Positions 58,801 through 64,000 are shown, numbered from the stretch's first letter. The stretch is 64,000 bases of DNA from Pomacea canaliculata (GCF_003073045.1 NC_037590.1:37874751-37938750); one strand, 5' to 3'. Numbers and translations: made by a program. The notes: a model not told the origin generated them from the letters alone.

Positions 58801-60906
58801 TTCTCTTGAGAGATGGTCATGTCGTCCATGTCGTCACAAGGACTGTAGTGTCTGCGGCACCAACTATACACGTCCGTGGTCTGCGGCATTCTGTGCTGCT
58901 AGGTTTTCACAAATTTCGAAGATGTTCCGCTCTATTCACTTTCATTCAGATTAAATACGAGAAAACACCGGAAATAGCTTAAGAAGAAAATTGTTTTAGA
59001 AAGGTCTGTAACATTTTCTGAATTGTGTTTATGTCATTACTGAAATGCTTGTGAGCACGAATTTAAGTCGGAAATGAGATGGTACCATCAAAAGAAAAAG
59101 AGAGGAAATATTCTTCCTTAAGAATTCGCATTTATTTCTCCCTTACAACACGCTGTTCGCTTTTGTCCATTTTTTTCAAGAGTTTTTCGTCCTTAAGTTT
59201 GACAATGCATATATATATATGTTATATGTTGGCGACATCGTTACAAAGACGGTTTTTTTTTCACTTTTCATTGAAGCTTTATATAATATAGGTTGAATAC
59301 TACAATCACTGTAGGTGTTTGAACACATAGTATTTTCGTGCCAACGGTGCATCATATATAATCTTCAGTGTCGAAAGTATGTTAACACTGATCACTGTCC
59401 GAAAGTTCGTTTTGATCGAAAGATGTTTTCTGGTTAGTGGATTTTAAGTTTTCATTTGTGCGCGCTACTTATAATATGCACTCTGCTTACTCTTCAACCC
59501 AGCCACTAAAATTCCTAAACTGTTTCCAGGCTTCATAAGCAAAATGCCAAAATTCCATCTTTACAGGCCTGGAAAACGGTTTCCTGTTGTTCCAAAACTC
59601 TTTTTCAAGTTTCAAAATTCTGTATGTACCATATAAAAGCAACTTTCCCTATGGATCGCTGCCTGTCGCCGAAAGGCATGATTTAATAGACTATAGTGAC
59701 AGGCCTAGGAGGCTTTTCGAAGGTCTGGGTGACAGGGGGTGGGTGAGTGGGAGGGTTTCTCTACGTACCCCAGTTTCCTCTTTCATAGTGTGAAATCACC
59801 TCAAAGTGGAAGTACTTTCCTACTAAATCAACCAAACAGCCCCATTGTCACCACTGCAGTAAGAGACTTCAGACCTTGTCTTAGGGTACTGCGTAGGTGA
59901 CACCTGTTCTCGTAGATGTGACAACCGTTCGTAGGACTGGGCGTTAGGGTTTTCTCTGGGTTTCCTACTGTCCCTCTTCCTCAACGCCCCTTGCCCCCCT
60001 GAAGCACCTCCTACAGTGTGAAAGCACCTCAAGGTTTGTTCTATATCCACCCAGGGAAGCATCAAAAGAGAAAGGTACCCAGCAACATGCTGAGGCCGCT
60101 GGATGAAAAGGGAGCAGCGGCGTTTTGATGCCGATAAACATAAACACTGCCATGACTGTTGCTTAACACCCTTAACACCCAAGCTGCTTATCCAACTCTC
60201 CATCTGCTTGTGACTGTGTGGGGGCAAAACTTAATTGCTAACACCATGTAGTTACATGTACTAGGTTAATTATTAAACTTAAAAACATATAAACAAAAAT
60301 ACAATGTTTACAATTAAATGTATGACATGTATAATAATATATACATTAATGTTCAGGACACATTTCCCTTGACATCATAAGGTAACAAAAATCAATAGCA
60401 TCAGCAAAAATGGAAAAACTAATATTACTTGTCTTAAATTTAACAAGAAAGAAAGCCTATTTTTTAGAAAACAAAGTCCCAACAAAAATGCTCTCTCGCT
60501 CTCACACGGAGAAAAGATGTATTTACCTTGTTGACAGTCACAGGGAGTCAGCATCACTAAAACAGATGGAATATGAATATATATATTAACACTCTTTACA
60601 ATTTTGTCAAACACATAGTTTATATTTACTCAGTTTGGTATTCTCATTTGCCAAATAATGCTGCTATAATAACAAAGTTTGGATCTGTTTTTATTAAGTA
60701 AAATATTATAGGCAACAACATAATAACATTTTTCCATTTAGCACTTGCAGTCCTACTATTTATTATGGTAGTGATATAAAAACAGTGAAAGGTCTTCAGG
60801 ATGGCTCCCCATAATCTTTTCTACAACAATCCACACCCACACCCACACTCTCAAATGCTCACATACTCTCACCTAAAAACATGGTTAATACCAGGATAAC
60901 CATCAT
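25639..60906 (-). CDS. Gene B: about 14-EC non-classical cadherin with short tail (38 coding exons, about 1758 aa)
   Basis: Probably a long adhesion receptor. Exons are listed separately; summed phases are consistent if one base is restored in each of exons 27 and 34 and micro-exon 17 is accepted. A signal peptide (MMVILVLTMFLV) is followed by EC1 about 23-144 and further repeats ending near residues 267, 381, 504, 609, 726, 832, 956, 1060, 1173, 1284, 1387 and 1525, then EC14 to about 1627. A segment of about 90 residues (around TDVCFVITSNNKIYD and LLDEPKYREVL) resembles the membrane-adjacent domain of cadherin-23/protocadherin-15. The helix is about 1718-1743 and the tail 15 residues, with no room for catenin binding. 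Several linkers lack calcium ligands. No gene symbol is justified. Confidence 0.8.
25888..25992. repeat. Diverged tandem duplication of about 55 bp
   Basis: TCAAGAGTAACTGCCACT and TCAAGAATAACTGCTACT start two similar adjacent units in the last intron of gene B. Confidence 0.6.
26423..26552 (-). CDS. Gene B exon 37 (membrane-proximal domain)
   Basis: Encodes TDVCFVITSNNKIYDPHDG and EPKYREVLSKTAYKTIDRG. Acceptor TTCCAG, donor GGG|GTATGT. The hydrophobic pattern and final DEPKY stretch recall the membrane-adjacent domain of cadherin-23. Confidence 0.8.
27044..27135 (-). CDS. Gene B exon 36 (membrane-proximal domain)
   Basis: Acceptor TTTGCAG, donor ACA|GTGAGT. The phase from both neighbours gives RFKQQRFSRHHSFSFCPISE, ending LPVATQ. 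Another frame reads DLNSKGFPDTILFHSVLSQN but hits a stop before this donor, so the exon frame deserves checking. Confidence 0.6.
27820..28103 (-). CDS. Gene B exon 35 (EC14)
   Basis: Encodes VLQTLPTSDIVVQVAAVDPD, AFTIGSSTGIVYI and FNLSIKAEDYL. Acceptor TTTGTCAAG and donor CAG|GTCAGT; this acceptor, not the AG eight bases later, keeps frame with exon 34. Confidence 0.8.
28431..28684 (-). CDS. Gene B exon 34 (EC13), with a one-base frame break
   Basis: The first part reads SGAFNVNPNGSIENTRMLDY and EERQEYLV, the second RHSPSSNLIKPEKREFDSRL and RDLNDNGPVFPN in the next frame. One base is missing near 28585-28592. Both flanking exons require a length of 255, while 254 is present. Donor GCTG|GTAAGA, acceptor AATCAG. 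Confidence 0.8.
28988..29135 (-). CDS. Gene B exon 33 (EC13)
   Basis: Encodes VVYADDNTPVHTIVAYAKAC and SYELYTGNNSGTFL. Acceptor TTTCAG; donor TTGT|GTAGGT chosen because it preserves phase. Confidence 0.75.
29523..29654 (-). CDS. Gene B exon 32 (EC12-EC13 junction)
   Basis: Encodes LIISATDSLNSTLISRR and VNLLDKNDNFPTF. Acceptor TTTCAG, donor GCT|GTAAGT. Confidence 0.9.
29805..29984 (-). CDS. Gene B exon 31 (EC12)
   Basis: Encodes FSVDPKTGAIVVKADLDREK. Acceptor TTTCAG, donor ACG|GTAAGA. Confidence 0.9.
30506..30738 (-). CDS. Gene B exon 30 (EC11-EC12)
   Basis: Encodes WFTISETGVLQTK, LKVVATDKGTPSL and IKIQGTEDDDGTPQWYNF. The usual DxNDN is replaced by the EDDDG segment. Acceptor TTCCAG, donor GAG|GTCAGC. 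Confidence 0.85.
31485..31659 (-). CDS. Gene B exon 29 (EC10-EC11 junction)
   Basis: Encodes VTVSVLDVNDNAPTFRD and EAFDLDEGINGEIVYSLQ. Acceptor CTTCAG, donor AATG|GTATTT. Confidence 0.9.
32073..32207 (-). CDS. Gene B exon 28 (EC10)
   Basis: Encodes GVLQVRNPLDYETRKVYYLT. Acceptor GTCTAG, donor TCG|GTAGGC. Confidence 0.85.
32508..32659 (-). CDS. Gene B exon 27 (EC10), with a one-base frame break
   Basis: Reads SSYTFRVSEDTRP, then RVGVISAQDGDSATFGP in the next frame; a stop occurs if the frame is not shifted. The break falls at a four-C run (CGTCCCCAT, near 32614-32620), a classic place for an indel error. Length 152 where 153 is needed. Acceptor TTCCAG, donor CAG|GTGAGA. Confidence 0.8.
32664..32730. 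repeat. Tandem duplication of about 33 bp next to exon 27
   Basis: AGAGAAGGGATGGTATTAGC and AGAGAAGGGATGATGTTAGC begin two adjacent copies, immediately upstream of the exon 27 acceptor. Confidence 0.8.
32961..33349. mobile_element. Foldback element (MITE-like) with long imperfect inverted repeats
   Basis: About 75 bp at each end are imperfect reverse complements. The best block is GGTCAGAAATGACC followed by AACAGGGAGA on the left, matched by TCTCCCTGTT and GGTCATTTCTGACC on the right. No coding capacity and no certain target-site duplication, so the superfamily is undetermined. Intronic in gene B. Confidence 0.65.
33594..33745 (-). CDS. Gene B exon 26 (EC9-EC10 junction)
   Basis: Encodes GEVYLSRQLNYDAGERDFSV and SVSDVNDMAPEFLR. 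Acceptor ATGCAG, donor AGG|GTATGT. Confidence 0.9.
34416..34631 (-). CDS. Gene B exon 25 (EC8-EC9 junction)
   Basis: Encodes RVTISISGTQDVTLQF, NVVYITVSENQPTDKK and SIFQVSQSNG. The EC8 end lacks the DxNDN motif (GTQD instead). Acceptor CTTCAG, donor AATG|GTAAGA. Confidence 0.85.
34890..35028 (-). CDS. Gene B exon 24 (EC8)
   Basis: Encodes MFAVDAVTGVIKVSSNLDRK. Acceptor TTTCAG, donor ACAT|GTAAGT. Confidence 0.9.
35029..37836. other. Large gene B intron with degenerate tandem repeats
   Basis: No coding exon seen. It includes a diverged tandem pair of about 115 bp at 36181-36412 (shared ATTTAAGAGAAAAT and TGTGTGATTT) and another pair at 36660-36835 (shared AAGCAGTCTCTTT). Confidence 0.5.
37837..37985 (-). 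CDS. Gene B exon 23 (EC8)
   Basis: Encodes TPVGTSVLRVNATDPDAGHS. Acceptor ACCTAG, donor AGA|GTGAGT. Confidence 0.9.
38100..38480 (+). mobile_element. LINE reverse-transcriptase fragment (RTE-like, decayed)
   Basis: One plus-strand frame reads LEEFVRAIRSLKLQKIPGID, then IPSKLFQQGEEE, the pattern before the catalytic core of RTE-type reverse transcriptases (xxxLKxxKxPGxDxIPxELxK). The rest is degraded. Intronic between gene B exons 22 and 23. Confidence 0.55.
38707..38833 (-). CDS. Gene B exon 22 (EC7-EC8 junction)
   Basis: Encodes VIATDGGSPQRSANATVF and VLDTNNKPPTFVQPLYVATV. The linker reads DTNNK in place of DxNDN. Acceptor TGCCAG, donor GAGA|GTAAGC. Confidence 0.9.
39167..39345 (-). CDS. 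Gene B exon 21 (EC7)
   Basis: Encodes VANLNATDEDSGSNGEIKYR and FDVDSTTGVMRV. Acceptor TCGCAG, donor CAG|GTAATT. Confidence 0.9.
39436..39502 (-). mobile_element. SINE 3' fragment
   Basis: GAGTTTTACACCATGTCAGC and AATTGAGACTATCTCATGGC match the conserved 3' half of the SINE family seen at 56.5 kb. Confidence 0.55.
39784..39962 (-). mobile_element. tRNA-derived SINE, diverged copy
   Basis: On the minus strand it starts GGTGGCACAACAGACATAG (box A-like), carries GGGTTCAGATCTCG (box B-like), then a CTGCAAGGGGCATCTGTT block and ends AAAACACCAGTTCCCCC. Same family as the 56.5 and 63.5 kb copies. Confidence 0.7.
40095..40167 (-). CDS. Gene B exon 20 (EC6-EC7 junction)
   Basis: Encodes DENDHSPKFSPTVYYFTLAE. 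Acceptor CTGCAG, donor CCAG|GTAAGG. Confidence 0.9.
40740..41470 (-). mobile_element. Decayed LINE reverse-transcriptase region (CR1/Rex-like)
   Basis: Minus-strand frames with stops and shifts still read WKLSTIVPIPKKASAQHF, RDFRPGALISLVMKVLG and DFSSAFTTIQPHVLAKG, matching the palm motifs of jockey/CR1-group reverse transcriptases. Intronic between gene B exons 19 and 20, same orientation as the gene. Confidence 0.7.
41691..41769 (-). CDS. Gene B exon 19 (EC6)
   Basis: Encodes YTLSVEASDNGQPPLTTS and IRVTVL. Acceptor TTCCAG, donor TTG|GTGAGT. Confidence 0.9.
42589..42741 (-). CDS. Gene B exon 18 (EC6)
   Basis: Encodes NSTITYRIVSGNTPTNTFVL and DPVTGILTLRDLLDYEA. Acceptor CTTACAG, donor CTT|GTAAGT. 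Confidence 0.9.
42914..42936 (-). CDS. Gene B exon 17 (inferred 23-nt micro-exon, EC6)
   Basis: Exons 16 and 18 do not join in frame; two extra bases modulo three are needed. Here ATGCAG precedes 23 nt encoding MYAESSS plus AA, then GTACTA, which restores phase. A stronger GTAAGT donor four bases earlier would break the frame. Tentative. Confidence 0.4.
43945..44188 (-). CDS. Gene B exon 16 (EC5-EC6 junction)
   Basis: Encodes FYIEQDTGILRLIGQLDYEK, VQDVNDVAPQF and YTARVSESSLVFEG. Acceptor AACTAG, donor CAG|GTGAGT. Confidence 0.9.
44619..44686 (-). CDS. Gene B exon 15 (EC5)
   Basis: A 68-nt exon encoding ASDDDSGQNAKIVYSLQDN. Acceptor TTGCAG, donor ATAT|GTAGGT. Confidence 0.85.
44990..45420 (+). 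mobile_element. PIF/Harbinger transposase relic
   Basis: The frame at 45137-45355 reads FLRFYPAGSFQIMIGEIFGI, then KFPASEEETHRLIADFY and NVIGCRCLDCTNV. This is the HARBI1-like pattern (FYxxGSFQxxxGxxFGI ... IxFPxxxEE ... FPxVIGCIDCTHV). Upstream, in another frame, ERIFRDDFDSGK may be the N-terminal part. The key Asp of GCIDCTH is disrupted and frames are broken, so it is dead. Confidence 0.65.
46349..46525 (-). CDS. Gene B exon 14 (EC4-EC5 junction)
   Basis: Encodes SLVTIKVTLTDINDNDPAFN and FVGYVPETAVNFTVIAVD. Acceptor TTACAG, donor CGT|GTAAGT. Confidence 0.9.
47049..47213 (-). CDS. Gene B exon 13 (EC4)
   Basis: Encodes ARFRLDIVSQTFSGAFSLTP and IMTNMYRDYDVPAYR. Acceptor TTGCAG, donor GTT|GTAAGA. 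Confidence 0.85.
47873..48067 (-). CDS. Gene B exon 12 (EC3-EC4 junction)
   Basis: Encodes IIRDLNDNGPVFDNSTYSV and FVMVVTDKDE. Acceptor TTTCAG, donor GAG|GTATAC. Confidence 0.9.
48422..48540 (-). CDS. Gene B exon 11 (EC3)
   Basis: Encodes FFRLRPPVLLDQGIYSAQLE and APIDREATPNGYIFTAR. Acceptor TAACAG, donor AGG|GTAATG. Confidence 0.85.
48814..49898. mobile_element. Candidate DNA transposon with 24-bp terminal inverted repeats
   Basis: ATGTATAAACAGAGGTTATT at 48814 and its near-perfect reverse complement ending at 49898 bound about 1.1 kb; the inner 16 bp (ACAGAGGTTATTCTAG) match exactly. No transposase recognised, and no clear target-site duplication outside. An internal hairpin with arms near ACAGTCTGCATTTCTCAT lies at about 49523-49582. 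Confidence 0.5.
50150..50231 (-). CDS. Gene B exon 10 (EC3)
   Basis: Encodes GSLVNFALLAQDGDLGARRP. Acceptor ATTCAG, donor CAAG|GTAGTA. Confidence 0.85.
50655..50792 (-). CDS. Gene B exon 9 (EC2-EC3 junction)
   Basis: Encodes VGLQIIVSDYQDQNPVF and FQIDEGLPL; the linker reads DYQDQ. Acceptor TTCCAG, donor TTG|GTAAGA. Confidence 0.85.
50962..51096 (-). CDS. Gene B exon 8 (EC2)
   Basis: Encodes DTDVCSTFSISYTS and IRLIKNLDYETRSEYQTAVY. Acceptor TTGCAG, donor GTG|GTAGGT. Confidence 0.85.
51938..52039 (-). CDS. Gene B exon 7 (EC2)
   Basis: Encodes EASVGTVIAKGLTITDADRG. Acceptor TCATAG; the donor AAG|GTTTGT is weak but the phase fits exon 8. Confidence 0.8.
52701..52759 (-). mobile_element. Extremely 5'-truncated SINE insertion with intact target duplication
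   Basis: The 16-bp sequence TAGAGGGGCAGGGAAG occurs at 52701-52716 and 52744-52759. Between them is only a G run plus AATTGGTGTTTTACGCTG, the very 3' end of the local SINE family in reverse orientation. Confidence 0.75.
53382..53477 (-). CDS. Gene B exon 6 (EC1-EC2 junction)
   Basis: Encodes LTIAVTDFNDNAPKFAVP. Acceptor TTGCAG, donor GAG|GTGTGT. Confidence 0.9.
54045..54445. mobile_element. Foldback MITE, Mutator-like, with 9-bp target duplication
   Basis: The 401-bp element is flanked by AAAATATTC at 54036-54044 and 54446-54454. The ends GGTGTCCAGTCACTTAATCC and GGATTAAGTGACTGGGAACC are inverted; homology runs about 100 bp inward and is built of repeated GACACTTCATCCCC units. Long inverted repeats with a 9-bp duplication fit Mutator-like MITEs. 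No coding capacity. Confidence 0.85.
54585..54689 (-). CDS. Gene B exon 5 (EC1)
   Basis: Encodes SVTFRCTDNRNDPVKGPLTL. Acceptor TTCTAG, donor GAA|GTATGT. A MITE ends 130 bases inside the following intron. Confidence 0.8.
55026..55162 (-). CDS. Gene B exon 4 (EC1)
   Basis: Encodes TYLGTLQCADDLPETYFRYY and INVNQVTGNVTLRKQFDFE. Acceptor AATTAG, donor GAG|GTATGT. Confidence 0.85.
55694..55762 (-). CDS. Gene B exon 3 (start of EC1)
   Basis: Encodes LRFVENLITRLEKTGVSENT. Acceptor TTTTAG, donor CCAG|GTAAGT. Preceded by a 4.8-kb intron. Confidence 0.75.
56455..56636 (-). mobile_element. tRNA-derived SINE, full-length copy with target duplication
   Basis: Flanked by AAGGGAAGTAG at 56444-56454 and 56637-56647. 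On the minus strand it begins GCGGCCCGGTGGCGCAACGG (box A TGGCGCAACGG), has a weak box B (GAGTTCATTTC), a middle block GTGGCAGCTGTTTACAGG, and a 3' domain ending CGGCGTAAAACACCACCCCC. The 3' tail is C-rich, not A-rich. Confidence 0.85.
57455..57721. mobile_element. hAT-like MITE with 8-bp target duplication
   Basis: GATATAGG flanks both sides (57447-57454, 57722-57729). Termini CAGGGTTGTCCATGGGA and the reverse complement of CAGTGTTGTCCATAGGA form hAT-type inverted repeats. The interior is rich in CCCATGGGA palindromes and CCCAT repeats. No coding capacity. In the large intron between gene B exons 2 and 3. Confidence 0.85.
57730..60526. other. Gene B intron 2, remainder
   Basis: No coding exon recognised. 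The 134-codon minus frame at 59823-60227 has no domain signal and contains a diverged copy of a segment ending GTGTGAAATCACCTCAA (59790) and GTGTGAAAGCACCTCAA (60017), suggesting repeat-derived sequence. Confidence 0.45.
60527..60556 (-). CDS. Gene B exon 2 (30 nt)
   Basis: Encodes MLTPCDCQQ between the signal peptide and EC1. Acceptor TTTTAG, donor CAAG|GTAAAT; phases match both neighbours. Confidence 0.65.
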
Positions 60907-60929
60907 TTTTCTCAAGTATTTGAATGAAT
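60873..60929 (-). CDS. Gene B exon 1 (start codon and signal peptide)
   Basis: Two consecutive ATGs (first at 60906-60904) open MMVILVLTMFL, a clear signal-peptide core. The 23 bases before it are 5' UTR after acceptor ATTGCAG. Donor TTAG|GTGAGA. Confidence 0.7.
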
Positions 60930-61556
60930 CTGCAATCAGAAAAGACATAATTGTATTTATCCATGTATACAAAACATTTCTTGATACATTGCATGTTTAT
61001 GTGTGGGGAGGGGTGGTGGTGGTGGTGAATATGTGTACAGAGATCTACACCCACCAATACATACCTTATAAATGCATAAGCATGCACCTGGATCTATGAA
61101 AAAAAATTAGCAATACATCATCTGTGCTCTGACTATAGAGGGGGGAAGGGGAGAGATCAAATGGATTTAAGGGATAACACATGTTCTATGACTACGTATA
61201 CTGGCCAGTGTCAATCTTTTGATCTTTAAAAAGCTCATTTCAAAACAAATCAAAGATGACCTTTTTATTCAACAGCCATTCACTTGTAACTTTCCTAGGT
61301 TTTGTATCCATATTAAATTTGACTGGAATATCAATATCATTCATAATGTCTCAGCACAATTGGGAATTTTATGAACTATTTAATAGACTGTACCGAACAA
61401 TGTATGGAAAATATAAGGCATGAAGAGCAAGACAGAAGCCTTGCATTAGGAATGAAACTGAATTTAGTTTCTCATCAATAAACGCTTTAGAGTTAGGGGT
61501 TACAGAAATACACAAATTCATTAATGTGCAGAATACTAAAGAAATGTCAGACATAC

Positions 61557-61730
61557 CTGGGCAGTTAAGTAGGTCCTTCGAGTGCCAGTTGATATTGTTT
61601 TAGGGTCTGAAACGGCACGATCCCATACCCAGACTTCCACCCTTTCTCACACCCTCTGTTGTCATTGTCCCATACCGGTTCAGCAAGTCTTAAAATAGCT
61701 GTGTTTAGTTTTGGACTACCCGCCATCTTC
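61557..61730 (-). other. First exon with TISU/YY1-like start element (gene B 5' UTR or separate gene)
   Basis: The donor CCCAG|GTATGT at 61557 is a good match and sits about 630 bases upstream of gene B exon 1. GAAGATGGCGGG at 61719-61730 matches the TISU consensus SAASATGGCGGC at 11 of 12 positions; an ATTGG (inverted CCAAT) overlaps its upstream edge. The ATG opens 53 codons (61726 to 61565) starting MAGSPKLNTAILRLAEPVW. A second frame at the donor reads VWDRAVSDPKTISTGTRRTY, also protein-like. Confidence 0.5.
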
Positions 61731-61960
61731 CAATAACCATATGAAAATATGAATTGGAAAAAATTGTGATTGTTATGAAATCAATATAAAACTAAATATT
61801 AAGTCTAAGGAACTTCAGGCAAAACTTATTGTATAATATTTAATATTATTATATTGTCATTAATGTTATTCCTTACTGCACACTGTTTCTTGAACAACAA
61901 TGTTGATAATTTTGCTACCATGTCAGGTCTTATCCAGTCATATTTTTACCATACTTAAAA

Positions 61961-62155
61961 ATGGGCACAAATCGAGCAGACGACACCTTGCGAAACCGGT
62001 TTAAAAGCATGTTTTCTTCTATTTATAGCTACACTGAAAACGCATGTTTTCTTTCATCAGTAGGGTGTGTGGTGGATTTCTACACCCGACAACATGAACG
62101 CAGTCGAACTGAGTTTGTGAGACAGGCTTCATGCTTACCTGACTGCATCTACGTA
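61961..62155 (+). other. Possible plus-strand exon, divergent from the TISU exon
   Basis: The frame starting MGTNRADDTLRNRFKSMFSS runs to PDCIY, where ATCTAC|GTAAGT is a strong donor. Placed 235 bases from the minus-strand start, it could be the first exon of a divergent gene. I do not recognise the protein, and no second exon was found. Confidence 0.25.
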
Positions 62156-63360
62156 AGTCACGTATTGATAACAATATTTCTAGTTTCTTTATATCTGCTA
62201 ACATTTCTCATAATGCATATCAGTGCGTTCTGTTTTTATTGAAGATCATAACATTTGTTTCAGATATCTTTAAACCATCTTATGAATAAACAAAGTTTTC
62301 ATTTTCACACCTGTAACAAAAACTTATATAATATATCCATATGCACAGTCACTAACCATAAAAATCTGTTGGTTAAAAATTGACTTCCCCATAACCTTAA
62401 TCCCTGAGATAAATTATTCCAGTGTGTGTATTTAAAAGAGAGAGAGAGAACGTGTCATGATGTGTGTGAGATCACATTAATTGCATTGATAGATACACTT
62501 GTAGGCATGCTTAATTGTGATAAAGAATTTGTCGATCCATAATTAAAAAAATTATTATATTAAGTTATTTAATTATTGTTCACATAAGTCTTAGTTTTCC
62601 AACTTGTCTTTTCTCTCTAATTTAATGGAGAAAGTAGTTTTGATTCAGCTGGTCTTACAAGAACATCACCTAGCTTATCCTCCAAGCTCAGTTGGCATGT
62701 AGACCTTATCACAATATCTAACCTACTCTCATCAAATTAACCACAGACATATTATCTGCTGTTGACTATGGGAATGTTTCTGCCTTAACTCTTCTGGACC
62801 TTTCTGCTGCATTTGACACTATCAATCACTTGGTTTCTTTAAAAACTCCACACCCAACAGAATTTCTGGACCCGCACTAGCCTATGCATGGCTTAACTTC
62901 AGCTCATAAAACCCAGTGTTCGTTGATGGTCAAACATCTCGCTCTGCTCCACTTTCTTGTGGGGTCCACCAAGGCTCAGTACTTGGCCCCTTTCTGTTCA
63001 CTTTTTATTATATGAAATTCATCATGCATTCAGTCTCACCATGTTTCTCATCAATTCTATGCTGACGACATGCAACTGTAATGCTCCACTCCTCAAGCTG
63101 AGTTCCATTCTGCTATTAGCGCTATAGAAGTCTGTATTAGTAACATAAAAGATTGGATGGTAAAAAAGCAAACTTAAACTCAACTATGATAAAACAGAAG
63201 CTCCCATGCTCCAGAAGAAGATATCAATCCTTGCTAGTCAGTTCGCCCAACATCACCTTTATGTTATCTGTTACGAACATAGGATTTATTGTCACTGCTG
63301 ACAGGACCCTTGATTTCTTCTTCTTTCTTCTTCTTGTTCCTATTCACCCCCTGTGGAGCA

Positions 63361-63404
63361 TAGGGCCGCAACCACACCCCACCATCGCAACCACACCCCA
63401 CCAT
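63361..63404. repeat. 18-bp tandem duplication
   Basis: GCAACCACACCCCACCAT is repeated twice in tandem, just before the SINE. Confidence 0.8.
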
Positions 63405-63445
63405 CAGACCCAGTTCTGGGCATCCATTTCCAAGTGGGACATAGG

Positions 63446-63630
63446 CGGTCCGGTGGCGTAACGATTAACACCTGTCACCAATACACTGAAGGTTGGCTGT
63501 CCTAGGTTCAGCTCTTGTCTCAGGCATGCTGTTCTTTCTCTGCAAGTGACATCTGTTTACAGGGCTGGCTGCCTTGCTGTGATATAGCCTTAGTTGCTGG
63601 CTCCGCGTAAAACACCAATTCCCCCCCACC
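63446..63630 (+). mobile_element. tRNA-derived SINE inserted in the LINE
   Basis: Starts CGGTCCGGTGGCGTAACGAT (box A), carries AGGTTCAGCTCTTG (box B), CTGCAAGTGACATCTGTTTA, then the conserved 3' region and AAAACACCAATTCCCCCCC. Orientation opposite to the 56.5 and 39.8 kb copies. Confidence 0.85.
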
Positions 63631-64000
63631 CTCCAGTTGGGACCATGTCATACCAGCTGCCTCTGCTTCACTATGTCTCAGATCCATACAGAAGGACTGC
63701 TTTTACATTTGTGTTAAAGTGATCCTTGATAGATAAGTTAAATCTGTCCATTAGTCTGCCTATTATGAGCTATAAGATTCTTGACCATCTGCCACATTCT
63801 ACGAATGCTACTAACACTTTTGTCTGTGTATTTGTTCTTTTTAGGCATGATTACTTCAACTCCTTGCTCACAGGCTGTCTCTCGTACTTCATTCAAATTA
63901 GTTCATTTTATTAGTCATCATTACTGTTGTTTATCCTTCTGTCCTTTGTGTGTTGTCCATGTTCCTTTCTTGTCTCAAGGGCAAAGTGCACATTTGTTAT

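Larger units (their letters stand above)
62660..63960 (+). mobile_element. Decayed L2/CR1-like LINE, interrupted by a SINE
   Basis: Plus-strand frames with many stops read LLDLSAAFDTINH, GVHQGSVLGPFLFTFY, FYADDMQL, IEVCISNIKDWMVK and DYFNSLLTG, the ordered reverse-transcriptase motifs of L2/CR1 elements, including YADD. Frames are broken throughout. It continues to the window edge after a SINE insertion at about 63446-63630. Confidence 0.85.

Noticed and set aside
59823-60227. 134-codon minus-strand frame in gene B intron 2
   Set aside because: No domain, repeat-like segments inside, and no splice phase linking it to gene B exons.

Overview
The window is animal genomic DNA: AT-rich, with short coding exons separated by introns carrying GT/AG signals, and many simple repeats and old transposons. 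Gene content and repeats fit a lophotrochozoan, most likely a mollusc and perhaps a gastropod. That assignment is an inference from repeat style (a tRNA-derived SINE with a conserved ACGCCGTGTCAGCAACTGAG-like 3' part) and cadherin gene architecture; no species marker was found. No rRNA gene, functional tRNA gene or CRISPR array was seen.

Two cadherin genes lie head to tail on the minus strand. Gene A (coding 20488 down to 12479, 13 coding exons, 711 aa) encodes a signal peptide, four cadherin (EC) repeats, one membrane helix and a tail of about 187 residues without a recognisable catenin-binding motif. Gene B (coding 60906 down to 25639, 38 coding exons, about 1758 aa) encodes a signal peptide, about 14 EC repeats, a membrane-proximal module resembling the membrane-adjacent domain of cadherin-23/protocadherin-15, one membrane helix and a tail of about 15 residues. 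Both look like non-classical adhesion receptors rather than classical cadherins. Exon phases agree through both genes except for two one-base deficits in gene B, which look like assembly or sequencing errors, and one micro-exon that had to be inferred.

Layout: 1-12.3 kb, no convincing gene, simple repeats and a GC-rich promoter-like patch near 8.2-8.45 kb; 12.3-20.5 kb, gene A; 20.5-25.6 kb, spacer with an AAC microsatellite, a possible noncoding first exon of gene A, a SINE fragment and a LINE 3' end; 25.6-60.9 kb, gene B, whose introns hold a LINE remnant of each orientation, a PIF/Harbinger transposase relic, a Mutator-like foldback MITE, an hAT MITE, two other foldback elements and several SINE copies; 61.5-61.73 kb, a first exon carrying a TISU/YY1-type start element, either the gene B 5' UTR or a separate gene; 61.9-64 kb, a short plus-strand ORF and a decayed L2/CR1-like LINE interrupted by a SINE.

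Most noteworthy: a 36-bp tandem duplication that copies a splice donor of gene A and would add exactly 12 in-frame codons; the gene B stop codon lying inside a consensus donor; intact target-site duplications on two MITEs and two SINE insertions, one of them only 27 bp long; and loss of calcium-ligand motifs at specific EC-EC junctions of gene B. All gene models were read by eye and have no transcript support.
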